DNA from: Streptomyces sp. 11x1
Lineage (GTDB): Bacteria; Actinomycetota; Actinomycetes; Streptomycetales; Streptomycetaceae
Direction of reading: 5' to 3'
NCBI RefSeq assembly: GCF_032598905.1
Contig: NZ_CP122458.1
Span: forward strand, 10,007,001-10,071,000
Length of the DNA: 64,000 nt
Shown here in pieces: positions 36,199 through 44,893 of the stretch. The position numbers and the translations under genes are program-made. The notes under the pieces were generated by a model that was not told the DNA's origin, ran no database searches, and saw only the letters and a program-made list of their open reading frames with translations. Every line of letters starts with the position of its first letter. The first letter of the stretch is position 1.

Positions 36199-36541
36199 CG
36201 GTCCGCTGCCCCTTCACCTGGGCCACGAGGTCGGCGAAGCGGACGACGGACCCGCCCGCGCCCCAGATGCCGTCGGGCTGCTCGTGCACCAGCACCCACA
36301 CCCGCAGGGCCTCGGCCGGGGGCAGCCCGGCGGCTTCGAGGACGGTTCCGGTGGTGTCCTCGACCAGTCCCGCGCGGCGACGTTCGGACAGCGCCCCCTG
36401 CGGAACGGTCACCTCCACGAGGAAGCGCGGCGCGTCGTCCTCGGCCGTCGTCTGCGCACCTGCGGGCAGCTCGACCAGACAGCTCCACGCCTGGGCACGG
36501 AAGAACGCGGTGTCGGGCGCGCCCTCCCAGCGCAGCAGCAC
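36191..36541 (-). CDS. Tautomerase-like protein with no clear start
   Basis: The frame gives 116 aa from GTG 36541, but matching protein-like sequence extends upstream (VRLTAPTGSLTEAGREKVQR) to about 36620 without any ATG, GTG or TTG before the operator region. Either a start has been lost (a TTA stands where TTG would fit) or translation begins late. Hydrophobic beta-alpha-beta pattern and DGIWGAGGSVVRF suggest the 4-oxalocrotonate tautomerase superfamily; the catalytic Pro-1 cannot be placed. It precedes the dehydrogenase in an operon divergent from tetR. Confidence 0.55.
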   Translation of the reverse strand: MLLRWEGAPDTAFFRAQAWSCLVELPAGAQTTAEDDAPRFLVEVTVPQGALSERRRAGLVEDTTGTVLEAAGLPPAEALRVWVLVHEQPDGIWGAGGSVVRFADLVAQVKGQRTDA

Positions 36542-36635
36542 GGCGGCGAGGTCGCGCTGGACCTTCTCGCGGCCCGCCTCGGTCAGTGAGCCGGTCGGGG
36601 CGGTGAGCCGGACCGCGCGGTAAGGTGCGCCTAAG

Positions 36636-36649
36636 TGGACGGTTGTCCA
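36636..36649. promoter_or_regulatory. Palindromic operator of the TetR regulator
   Basis: TGGAC (36636-36640) and GTCCA (36645-36649) flank GGTT, 23 bases before GTG 36673. The palindrome lies between the divergent tetR gene and the tautomerase-dehydrogenase genes and is the natural binding site of the repressor for both. Confidence 0.65.
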
Positions 36650-36672
36650 TGAAGGTGAGGGGACGGTGAGTC

Positions 36673-37251
36673 GTGTCGAGAGGCGAGGTGCCGCAGCGGT
36701 CGGACGCGCAGCGCAACCGTGAGCGCATCCTGGAGGTGGCCCTCGCCGAGCTGTCGCGCTCCGCCGACGTCCCGCTCAGCGCGATCGCCAAGAAGGCGGG
36801 CGTCGGACAGGGCACCCTCTACCGCCACTTCCCCGACCGCGAGGCGCTCGTCCTGGAGATCCACCGCCAGGAGGTGCAGCAACTCGCCGACAGTGCCGCC
36901 GAGTTGCTGCGGACCCGGGAACCCGACCGGGCCCTGCGGGAATGGATGGACGGCCTCGCCCGCTACGCCATGGCCAAGGCCGGCCTGGCGGACGCGCTCC
37001 GGCGGGCCGCCGCGGTGACGGGTGGTGCGGCGAAGCCGGGCTATCCGCTCTTCCTCGCCGCGATCGATCGTCTGTTGGCCGCCAACCACGAGGCCGGCAC
37101 CATCCGCCCCGGTGTGACCACGGACGACTTCGTCCTCGCCATCGCGGGCGTCTGGCAGATGGACCCCACGGGCGATTGGCGCCCCCGGGCCGACCGCCTC
37201 TTCGACCTGGTCATGCGCGGCCTGCGCACGGGGGCCCCGGGCCGGGCCTGA
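36673..37251 (+). CDS. TetR-family transcriptional repressor
   Basis: 192 aa. The helix-turn-helix (residues about 15-55) reads VPLSAIAKKAGVGQGTLYRHFPDREALV, a classic TetR N-terminus, and the C-terminal half is a mostly helical ligand domain. GTG 36673 follows GGTGAG; an ATG at 36650 runs into a stop. It is divergent from the tautomerase and dehydrogenase genes and probably repressed them. The regulator is intact while those targets look damaged. Confidence 0.9.
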   Translation: MSRGEVPQRSDAQRNRERILEVALAELSRSADVPLSAIAKKAGVGQGTLYRHFPDREALVLEIHRQEVQQLADSAAELLRTREPDRALREWMDGLARYAMAKAGLADALRRAAAVTGGAAKPGYPLFLAAIDRLLAANHEAGTIRPGVTTDDFVLAIAGVWQMDPTGDWRPRADRLFDLVMRGLRTGAPGRA

Positions 37252-37335
37252 GAGCACGAGCCCCCAGGTTGGGACATGGGCGCGGCGATACAACAGGCCG
37301 AGGTCTACGGGCCGACCGTGTGTGCCTGTTCCTGC

Positions 37336-38276
37336 TCACCCGGCGAGTGCGTCCAGGAGCAGGTCCGCAACCAACCGGTACGGCCAGGGACCGGTTCCCC
37401 AGGTCGGCGGGGACCTCGGGATGGTCGGGTTCACCCGTACCAGGCGTGCCCCGGGGGTGTGCCGTACGACGTTCTCCATGGGCCACCGGATCACGCCGGG
37501 CGTGTTGAAGGCGGCCCCGGTCTCCAGCACGAGCAGACAGGGCCTTGGCGCCTCCCCGAGCCAGTGGCTCAGCCGCTCGCCCGCCGGCATGTGGGCGGCG
37601 TCGACGAACTCCGGTCTCGCGCGCACGTCGGGGACAGATCCGCCCCGCAGTTCGGGCAGACGGGCAGGGCGGACGGGTCGGTCACCCGGCCCATCTCCCG
37701 GTCGTAGGCGGCGAGGACACGGTCGAGGAACGGCCGGGCCGCCCAGGTCTCCTGGACGCGCGGCACAGTGCACTGCAGGTGGCCGTAGTCGCCCTGGGGA
37801 GTGAAGACCCGGTCCGGGGCAGAAGCCGTTGCGGGCGAACAGCGCGTCGACGTTCGAGGTCATCACCCAGTGCTCGCGGTCGCCGACCAGGGAACGCAGC
37901 CGCCGGTACAGGGGGTTGGGCTCGGAACCGAAGCGGATGTCGCCGATGTGGACGGCCCAGTAGCCCCATATCATGTCCGCGGGCAGCGGGACGCCCAGCA
38001 GATAGCGGGAGCGCAGGCCGAGCCCGTACAGCGCCGGGAGCAGCTCCTTGAGGCGTGCGCTGTCGCCGTAGTCGTAGCCGGCGGCCGCGCTCAGCCCCGC
38101 GCCGGCGGCGACCAGGACGCGGTCGGCCTCGTCGAGCCAGGTGCGGAGGGTGGGCTAGCCACCGGCGTCGAGACCCCGGCGGCGGCCCGGAGCGCGGCGG
38201 GTGACGTCACGGAGGCGGTGGGGGCGTCCGTGAGGGCGACCGTGGCGTGGTTCGTGGCGTCGTTCTGGGCGGTCAT
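37336..38276 (-). pseudogene. SIR2-family NAD-dependent deacylase with three frameshifts
   Basis: Sirtuin segments lie in successive frames: VLVAAGAGLSAAAGYDYG (NAD site), VMTSNVDALFARNGF, then in another frame PQGDYGHLQC and VCPNCG (zinc cysteines), then LLVLETGAAFNTPG. Breaks fall near 38152-38154 (missing base in a G/C run), 37814-37815 (extra base) and 37643-37646 (missing base in a CCCC run). With three one-base corrections the gene reads through from ATG 38276 at about 313 aa. It converges on the tetR gene. Confidence 0.82.
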
Positions 38277-38374
38277 CTGCCGGGATCCTTTCGAGCGTTC
38301 TCCCAACGTAGGGCGGGGACCGGCCGGGGCCAGGGTCGGTTCAGGACCGCTGATGGTCGGAATCCGACAGCCGC

Positions 38375-38416
38375 CGCCCCTTCGCCTGCCGCCCCTTCGC
38401 CTGCCGCTCCGTCGCC
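38375..38416. repeat. Fifteen-base tandem repeat, C-rich
   Basis: CGCCCCTTCGCCTGC occurs at 38375-38389 and 38390-38404 with a degenerate third copy after it. It lies in the 186-bp gap upstream of the sirtuin remnant and downstream of the ABC permease stop. Confidence 0.7.
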
Positions 38417-38462
38417 CCCCTCGCCCGCCGCCCCGCCGCCCCGGCGGTCCCCTCGGGCCGCG

Positions 38463-40775
38463 TCACTCGTTGTGCAGCACCTGCGCGATCGTCAGCCGGG
38501 CCGCACGGCGTGCAGGGACGTACGCGCCCATGACGGCGATCACGACGCCCGCCACGGCGAGCGCGGCCAGGGCCGGGGCGTTCCAGACGTCCGTCATGTA
38601 CGACGGCAGGGTGAGGTCCACCGCGTCCGCCATACGCGGAACGACCACCTGGTGGCCCGCCATGCCGAGCGGGATGCCCAGGAGCGAGCCGAGGGCGCCG
38701 AGCAGCGCCATCGAGGCCACCGTCATCACCGTGACCTGGGCCGGTGTCATACCGATGGACTTGAGCATGCCGAGGTCGCGGCGGCGGTCGCGGGTGTTGA
38801 GGACGACGGTGTTGAAGACACCGAGCGACGCGACGGCGGCGAGCAGGAGGGTGAGCGCGGTGGCAGAGCCGATGATGGTCCGCGTGACGGAGTTGGCGCC
38901 GGTCGCGGACGGGCTGAGCCCCGGATCGGCCGCTTCGGCGGCACGGGCGTAGGCGCCCGCGCCGGCCCCGTCGCGGAGCTTGACGTGGTAGGCGATGGGG
39001 TTCTCCGCCGGGGCCACGGTCCGCATGGTCGCCCAGTCCGCCACCACGACACGCGCGTTGGTCTCCATGTACTCGCCGACGACGATCACGTCCGCGTCGC
39101 GATCGCCCTTCTCCATCCGGAAGCGATCGCCGACGTCCAGACCGTGACCGCGCAGGAAGGCGGAGCCCGCCACCACCTCACCGGTGCCCCGGAGCCACCG
39201 GCCCTTGGTGAGCACGCTGCCCATCGGAGGATTGTCGCCGCGGCGGGCTTCCAACCAGAGCTTCTCCGTGGAACCCGCCAGCCGGACCTCGGTGTTCGCC
39301 CGGGCGGTGACCTCACGCGCGTCCGGCAGCGAACGCAGCAGGGAGTGCAGGGCGAGGTCGTCGTGGACCGGCCTGATCTCCTTGCCGTCGTGATACTTCC
39401 CCACGTAGACCGTGACCTGGTAGGCGTCGCGGCCCGCGTTGCCGAACCGGTCCATCGTCGTGGCCAGGCCGGTCGCGAACGTCACGGTGGTCACGCCGAG
39501 GACCACGGCGGCGAGCGTGAGGGCGCTGCGCCCCGGCCGGGCGAACGGCAGCCCCAGCCCGAGGCTCACCGACCGCGGCAGCCGGCTGCCCGCCAACCGG
39601 CGCTGGACACCGAGCGCCCGGCCGGCGCGCGGCGCGCTGCCCGCGCTGATCGCCCGCGCGGCGGAGAGCCGGTGGGCGCGGACCGAGGGCGCGAGCGCGG
39701 CGATGAGACACACGGCCGGCATGCCGGCCAGGGCGAGGACGTTCACCCAGGGGGCGAGCGAGACACTGTCGTGGAACACCCCCGCGTCCGGACCCGTGAA
39801 CGCGAACTGGAGCAGGGGCCGTGCCGCCAGATTGCCGGCGGCGGTCCCGAGGAAACAGCCCAGCACCGCCGGTACGGAGATCATCACGAGATAGACGGCC
39901 ACCACCTGCCCCGGGGTGAACCCCAGCGCCTTGAGGATGCCGATGTGCCGGAAGCCGGAGATCACCGCGCCGCTGACGACGTTGGCGACGATGAGCACGG
40001 CCACCGCGACGCCGAGGACACCGAAGGCCAGCAGATAGGGCGCGTACGCCCGGGCCGCACTGCCTATCTGGTCCTTGAGGGTGAGGTACGACCGTGAGCC
40101 CGCCAGCGCACCCGTCGGCAACTGATCCGTCACCGCGTCCAGTCGGGCGCTGAGCCGACGGTCCGACGAGGCGTCGTCGAAACGGAACAGCACCTGCGTG
40201 ACCGTCGGGTGCAGGGCCTCGATCTGCCCGGGGGAGACCCAGGCGTCGGCGGTACGGCTCAGACCGAAGGCGAAGCCGACGATCCTGAGCGTGGGACCGG
40301 AAGGCAACCGGAGCTTCTTGCCCAGGTCGTCCGCCGTCCAGTCCGACTGCCGGTTGAGGACGACCTCGCCGGGTTCGGTGGCCCAGCGGCCCGCCCACAG
40401 GTCCAGCCGGTCCACCGGGCCCCCGGGGCCGGACCGGCCCACGACGGTCAGCTCGCTGCCGAGGCCGTAGCCCATGGCCTCCCGCGGCAGCTCGACCGTG
40501 GCCTGGGGGAAGGGGCCCGCGGTCGCCGCGACTCCGGGCCGGCGGGCCGCCCGTCTCAGCTGACCGTCCGAGACCTTCGCGGAATCGAACGCGGCGACCA
40601 CATGCGGCCCGCGCTGCGCGCCGAAGGCCTTGTCGAACGGGGACGAGGCCGCGTCGACCAGACCGAGCGCCACCACGATCGCCGCCGTCGAGGTCAGCGT
40701 GACCAGCCCGATCACCAGCGTCTGGAGCCTGCGCCGCCGTACCGCCGCGCGCGCGGCCCGCCACACGGCCCTCAT
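38463..40775 (-). CDS. ABC transporter permease, FtsX/MacB type
   Basis: 770 aa. Two FtsX repeats, each an N-terminal helix, a large extracytoplasmic domain and three more helices. Conserved cores read ISGFRHIGILKALGFTPGQVV (about residue 280) and RDRRRDLGMLKSIGMTPAQVT (about 675). Such permeases export peptides or lipids or act as sensors for antibiotics such as bacitracin, with an adjacent two-component system, as here. Its ATG overlaps the ATPase stop as ATGA. Confidence 0.92.
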   Translation of the reverse strand: MRAVWRAARAAVRRRRLQTLVIGLVTLTSTAAIVVALGLVDAASSPFDKAFGAQRGPHVVAAFDSAKVSDGQLRRAARRPGVAATAGPFPQATVELPREAMGYGLGSELTVVGRSGPGGPVDRLDLWAGRWATEPGEVVLNRQSDWTADDLGKKLRLPSGPTLRIVGFAFGLSRTADAWVSPGQIEALHPTVTQVLFRFDDASSDRRLSARLDAVTDQLPTGALAGSRSYLTLKDQIGSAARAYAPYLLAFGVLGVAVAVLIVANVVSGAVISGFRHIGILKALGFTPGQVVAVYLVMISVPAVLGCFLGTAAGNLAARPLLQFAFTGPDAGVFHDSVSLAPWVNVLALAGMPAVCLIAALAPSVRAHRLSAARAISAGSAPRAGRALGVQRRLAGSRLPRSVSLGLGLPFARPGRSALTLAAVVLGVTTVTFATGLATTMDRFGNAGRDAYQVTVYVGKYHDGKEIRPVHDDLALHSLLRSLPDAREVTARANTEVRLAGSTEKLWLEARRGDNPPMGSVLTKGRWLRGTGEVVAGSAFLRGHGLDVGDRFRMEKGDRDADVIVVGEYMETNARVVVADWATMRTVAPAENPIAYHVKLRDGAGAGAYARAAEAADPGLSPSATGANSVTRTIIGSATALTLLLAAVASLGVFNTVVLNTRDRRRDLGMLKSIGMTPAQVTVMTVASMALLGALGSLLGIPLGMAGHQVVVPRMADAVDLTLPSYMTDVWNAPALAALAVAGVVIAVMGAYVPARRAARLTIAQVLHNE

Positions 40776-41488
40776 GCGGACGGCTCCAGGGTGTGCTCGC
40801 CGCGCACGCGGCCGTCGGCGAACTCGACGAGACGGCTGGCGCAGCGCCGCGCGAGACGCTCGTCGTGCGTCACCAGGATCAGCGTCTGGCCGATCTGGTT
40901 GAGGTCGAGCAGGAGGTCCATCACCTGTTCCCCGGCACGGCTGTCCAGCGCGCCGGTCGGCTCGTCGGCCAGCAGCAGGGCCGGCCGGTTCATCAACGCC
41001 CGTGCCACGGCCACCCGTTGCCGCTCACCGCCACTGAGCACCGCCGGGTAGGCGTTGCGCCGGTCGGCGATGCCGAGCTCGTCGAACAGCTCCAGCGCGC
41101 GGCGACGGGCCTGCCGGGCCGGGGTGCCGGTCAACTGGGCGGCCAGCGCCACGTTGTCGAGCGCGGACAGGTCGTCGATCAGGTTGAAGAACTGGAAGAT
41201 CATGCCGATGCGGCGCCGCCGGTACAGGGCGAGCCCCTTCTCGGTCAGTTCCCCCACGCTCTCGCCGTGGACCACCACCGTGCCGCCCGTCGGACGGTCC
41301 AGGCCCGCGATCATGTTCAGCAGCGTCGACTTGCCGCACCCCGAGGGGCCCATCACCGCGACCGCCTCACCGGCCCGGATCTCCAGCGACACCCCGTCCA
41401 GCGCCGTCGTCTCCCCGTACTCCTTGCGCACACCGTCGAGTCGTACGACGGCCTCCGCGCTGTTGTTCTCGTTCTTCTCGGTGACCAT
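40772..41488 (-). CDS. ABC transporter ATP-binding protein, MacB/LolD type
   Basis: 238 aa. Walker A MGPSGCGKSTLLN, signature LSGGERQRVAVARAL, Walker B LLLADEPTGALD and the H-loop ILVTHDE are all intact, with the IFQFFNLIDDLSALDNVAL stretch of the LolD/MacB group. It powers the permease, to which it is coupled by an ATGA overlap. The ATG at 41488 begins the likely protein. Divergent from the two-component genes across 138 bp, so probably controlled by them. Confidence 0.93.
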   Translation of the reverse strand: MVTEKNENNSAEAVVRLDGVRKEYGETTALDGVSLEIRAGEAVAVMGPSGCGKSTLLNMIAGLDRPTGGTVVVHGESVGELTEKGLALYRRRRIGMIFQFFNLIDDLSALDNVALAAQLTGTPARQARRRALELFDELGIADRRNAYPAVLSGGERQRVAVARALMNRPALLLADEPTGALDSRAGEQVMDLLLDLNQIGQTLILVTHDERLARRCASRLVEFADGRVRGEHTLEPSA

Positions 41489-41563
41489 GCACCGGACGCT
41501 AGGCGAGCGGCGCCGCCGGGACATCCCTCCCCGGGCGGCACCTGGCCCGCGCCTCATCCCGCA

Positions 41564-41581
41564 GATGCAGGCGACCGCATC
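41564..41581. promoter_or_regulatory. Inverted repeat GATGC-N8-GCATC between ABC and kinase genes
   Basis: GATGC (41564-41568) and GCATC (41577-41581), with CATCCC and GGATGCGC around them, form a symmetric cluster in the divergent gap. It is the best candidate binding site for the response regulator. Confidence 0.5.
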
Positions 41582-41626
41582 CCGGGGCGGATGCGCAGCG
41601 GGGGCAGGTCTGCGAAGGTGAGCCCC

Positions 41627-42652
41627 ATGTGGGAGTGGGGGACGAACGGACCAGTGGCCGCGCTGGGGGTGTTGGCGGCGGTCGCTGTGGGTCTGGCGGT
41701 GGCTCTGCTGCGCACCCGGCGCCGGTGGCGGAAGGCGGTCGGGGAGCGCGGCTGGTTGCTCGAACGGGAGCGGGAGAGCGCCGCGCGGGCCGCGGTCGCG
41801 GCCGAACGTGACCGTATCGCGCGGGAGTTGCACGACATCGTCAGCCACAACGTCAGCCTGATGGTGGTTCAGGCGGGCGCGGCCCGCGAGGTGCTGGTCA
41901 CCATGCCGGACGAGGCGGCGGCGGCACTGCTGGCCGTCGAGGACGCGGGACGCGGCGCGATGACCGACCTACGGCATCTGCTGGGCCTGCTGGCGCCCTC
42001 GCAGGACGGCGAGGACCCGGAGGACGGGACGGACGCGCGGGGGGACGCGGTCCGGGACGCCGGCGTGGCTGGGGGTGCGGGCATGGCAGGGGGTGTGGAC
42101 GCGGCTGGGGGTGCGGACGTGACCGGGGCTGACCGTGGGGCGAGGGAGGAGGGACGGCGGGTGGCGTGCCTGGAGAGGGCGGAGGGAGCGGTGCGGGCGG
42201 AGTTGTCGGAGCTGGCGCCCCAGCCCGGACTCGACCGGCTGGGGTCGCTCGTCGACCGGATCTCGTTCGCCGGTCTGCCCGTCGAGGTACGGATCTCCGG
42301 CGAGCCGCGTCCGTTGCCGCAGGGCATCGACGTGACGGCGTACCGGATCGTCCAGGAGGCGCTCACCAACGCGCTGCGACACGGTGACGGCGGAAAGGCC
42401 GAGGTCACCGTGCGCTATGCCGACCGGGCGCTGCGCGTGGAGGTGCTGAACACCGGCCCCAGCGTGCTGACCGGCGGCGCCCCCTCCCCACCGCGTCCCG
42501 CACGGCCCGCCCCGCGCCACCCGAGCGGTACCGGGCGCGGGCTGCTGGGCCTGCGCGAGCGCGTCGCGGTGTACGGCGGCGACCTGGACGCCCGACGCCG
42601 CCTCGGCGGTGGCTACCGGGTCCGCGCCCGCATCCCCCTGGACCGGCCATGA
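41627..42652 (+). CDS. NarL-family sensor histidine kinase (HisKA_3)
   Basis: 341 aa. One N-terminal transmembrane helix (about residues 9-28), then ERDRIARELHDIVSHNVSLMVVQ with the phosphoryl-accepting His near residue 70. The ATPase has QEALTNALRHG (N box) and GRGLLGLRERV (G box). A Gly/Ala/Asp-rich insert (about 125-175) with repeated GVAGGAGMAGGVDAAGG-type sequence separates the domains. The short sensor part suggests it senses through the neighbouring ABC transporter. Coupled to the regulator gene by ATGA. Confidence 0.92.
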   Translation: MWEWGTNGPVAALGVLAAVAVGLAVALLRTRRRWRKAVGERGWLLERERESAARAAVAAERDRIARELHDIVSHNVSLMVVQAGAAREVLVTMPDEAAAALLAVEDAGRGAMTDLRHLLGLLAPSQDGEDPEDGTDARGDAVRDAGVAGGAGMAGGVDAAGGADVTGADRGAREEGRRVACLERAEGAVRAELSELAPQPGLDRLGSLVDRISFAGLPVEVRISGEPRPLPQGIDVTAYRIVQEALTNALRHGDGGKAEVTVRYADRALRVEVLNTGPSVLTGGAPSPPRPARPAPRHPSGTGRGLLGLRERVAVYGGDLDARRRLGGGYRVRARIPLDRP

Positions 42653-43392
42653 CACCGGCGGAGAAGCCGGTCGAGAGGCCGGTTGAGAATTCGGCCGGGA
42701 CGTCGGCCGCAACGGTGGCCGGGACCGAAGCGGCGGGGCCGCGGGTGCTCGTGGTCGACGACCAGACGCTGATCCGGACCGGGTTCCGACTGATCCTCAC
42801 CGCCCGGGGCATCGAGGTGGTGGGCGAGGCGGCCGACGGCGCGGAAGCGGTGGCGATGGCCCGAGAACTGGAACCGGACGTCGTGCTGATGGACATCCGG
42901 ATGCCGACCATGGACGGCCTGGAGGCCACCCGGCGCATCCTCGCCGCGAACCCGGAGTGCCGGGTGCTCATGCTCACCACCTTCGACCTCGACCGCTACG
43001 TCTACGCGGCCCTGTCGATCGGCGCCAGCGGCTTCCTCCTGAAGGACGTCACACCACGGCATCTCGCGGCGGCCGTACGCCTGGTGGACACCGGCGACGC
43101 GCTGCTGGCCCCCTCGATCACCCGACGCCTGGTCGAACGCTTCGCGACGGAAGCCGCCGGGACGCCCGCGGTCCCCGCCGACCTCCAGGTCCTGACCCCG
43201 CGCGAACTGGAGGTCCTGACCCTCCTCGGGCGCGGCCTGTCCAACACGGAACTCGCGGCCGAACTCACCCTGAGCGAGGCCACCGTGAAGTCGCACGTGG
43301 CCCGTATCTTCGCCAAGCTCCAGTTGCGCGACCGCGCCCAGGCCGTTGTGATCGCCTACGAGAAGGGGCTGGTCAGAGCCAGGGAAACCTGA
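42649..43392 (+). CDS. NarL/LuxR-family response regulator
   Basis: 247 aa. Receiver domain from about residue 31 with VVDDQTLIRTGF, the phosphoacceptor Asp in VVLMDIRMPTMDGLEA and the Lys in FLLKD. The LuxR helix-turn-helix (about 180-240) reads TPRELEVLTLLGRGLSNTELA. A loose N-terminal 30-residue tail rich in Glu, Pro and Ala precedes. It is the partner of the upstream kinase and probably regulates the divergent ABC exporter. Confidence 0.93.
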   Translation: MTPAEKPVERPVENSAGTSAATVAGTEAAGPRVLVVDDQTLIRTGFRLILTARGIEVVGEAADGAEAVAMARELEPDVVLMDIRMPTMDGLEATRRILAANPECRVLMLTTFDLDRYVYAALSIGASGFLLKDVTPRHLAAAVRLVDTGDALLAPSITRRLVERFATEAAGTPAVPADLQVLTPRELEVLTLLGRGLSNTELAAELTLSEATVKSHVARIFAKLQLRDRAQAVVIAYEKGLVRARET

Positions 43393-43493
43393 GGGGTGGG
43401 CGGCGCCGCGCCACGGGCGGGGTGATCGCGATCGGGAACGAAGATCTGGCCAGAATCGTTCACGAGCCGCACACCTATCGAAGGAGCACGCCC

Positions 43494-43556
43494 GTGTCCG
43501 CCAGACCGACGGACCCCCCGACCGGATCCACAGCCCCCCGTGGGTGTGGCCGATGA
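43494..43556 (+). CDS. Possible 20-residue leader peptide coupled to the CBS-domain gene
   Basis: GTG 43494 with GAAGGAGC about five bases upstream opens a 20-codon frame ending TGA at 43556. The stop overlaps the ATG of the next gene as ATGA (43553-43556). The peptide is Pro-rich with a DPP triplet and ends GRGCGR-like. A good ribosome site, correct spacing and stop/start overlap favour a real leader. It is too short for family recognition. Confidence 0.5.
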   Translation: MSARPTDPPTGSTAPRGCGR

Positions 43557-44893
43557 GCGTCGCCGACGCCGTGCTCGGTCTGGTGGCCGTCCTCGTCCTC
43601 ACCGCCGGAACCGGTTATTTCGTCGCCCAGGAGTTCGCCTACGTCTCCGCCGACCGGCTCGCCCTGGCCCGGGAGGCGGAGGTGGGGGACCGGAGGGCGG
43701 CGCGGGCCCTGACGGTGCTGGAGCGGTTGTCGTTCATGCTGTCCGGCGCACAGCTCGGCATCACCGTCACCGGCCTGATCGTCGGCTTCATCGCCGAACC
43801 GTCCGTCTCCGCCCTCCTCGAACCCGCCCTGAACGGCGTCGGTGTCCCGGAGGGCGCGGTCGGCGGGATCTCCGTGGTCCTGGCCTTCGTCGGGGCCACC
43901 GTCGTGCAGATGGTGTTCGGCGAGCTGGCCCCGAAGAACCTCGCGCTCGCCGTCCCCGAGCGGCTGGCCAAGTCCCTGGCCGCCTCCACGCTTGCCTACC
44001 TGAAGATCGTGGGGCCCGTCGTGCACATCTTCGACAGTGCCGCGAACAGGCTGCTGCGCCGGGTGGGCGTCGAGCCCGTCGAGGAACTGCACCACGGAGC
44101 GACCCTGGAGGAGCTGGGCCACCTCATCGGTGAGTCCCACGAGCAGGGCGAACTGCCCCGGGACACCGCCGAACTCCTCGACCACGCCCTGGGGTTCTCC
44201 GACCGGACCCTGGACGAGGTCATGGTGCCGCGCGCGGGCGCCGTCTTCGTCCGCAAGGACGCCTCCGCAGCCGAGGCGGTCGAACTGATCGCGAAACACG
44301 GCCACTCGAACTACCCCGTGCTCGGCGACCACCCCGACGACGTCGCCGGGGTGCTGGGCGTCCGTGAGCTGATGCGACTGCCCGGCCGGCCCCTCACCAC
44401 CACCGCCGGCGCCCTCGCACGGCGCCCACTGCTGCTGACGGACACCCTGCCGCTGCCGGACGCCGTGACCCGGATGCGGGAGCGCGACGACGAGTTCGCC
44501 GTCGTCCTGGACGAGCACGGCGGAGTCGCCGGCATCGTCACGTACGAGGACATCGCCGAGGAACTCGTGGGCGACATCGCCGACGAGTCCGACACCGTCG
44601 TCGAACTCGCCGTCCCCGACGGCACCGGATGGCTGGTGGACGCCGGCCGCCGCCTCGACGAGGTCGCCGACGCCACCGGTGTCGCACTGCCCGAGGAGGA
44701 GGACTACGACACCGTCGCCGGGCTGTTCGTGGACCGCCTCGGCCGTTTCCCGGCCATCGGCGACCGGCTCACCGTCGACCTGCCCGACGGGGGGAGCGCG
44801 GTCATCGACGTACGCACGCTCGACCGACACGTGCCGGACACCGTCCGTCTGGAACGGCTGCCCGCGCGTGAGCACGAGGAGACCCAGGCATGA
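43553..44893 (+). CDS. CNNM/CBS-domain membrane protein (CorC/hemolysin C family) 1
   Basis: 446 aa from ATG 43553. An N-terminal CNNM transmembrane domain of about four helices (from VLGLVAVLVLTAGTGYFVAQEFAYVSADR; ELAPKNLALAVPE is the conserved core) is followed by two CBS domains and a CorC_HlyC domain ending at residue 440. The family moves Mg2+ (or Na+/Mg2+) across the membrane. GTG 43544 would add three residues. Overlaps the next gene as ATGA. Confidence 0.9.
   Translation: MSVADAVLGLVAVLVLTAGTGYFVAQEFAYVSADRLALAREAEVGDRRAARALTVLERLSFMLSGAQLGITVTGLIVGFIAEPSVSALLEPALNGVGVPEGAVGGISVVLAFVGATVVQMVFGELAPKNLALAVPERLAKSLAASTLAYLKIVGPVVHIFDSAANRLLRRVGVEPVEELHHGATLEELGHLIGESHEQGELPRDTAELLDHALGFSDRTLDEVMVPRAGAVFVRKDASAAEAVELIAKHGHSNYPVLGDHPDDVAGVLGVRELMRLPGRPLTTTAGALARRPLLLTDTLPLPDAVTRMRERDDEFAVVLDEHGGVAGIVTYEDIAEELVGDIADESDTVVELAVPDGTGWLVDAGRRLDEVADATGVALPEEEDYDTVAGLFVDRLGRFPAIGDRLTVDLPDGGSAVIDVRTLDRHVPDTVRLERLPAREHEETQA

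Noticed and set aside
40793..41626. Long upstream extension of the histidine kinase frame
   Set aside because: It is antisense to the intact ABC ATPase gene and the kinase starts naturally at ATG 41627.
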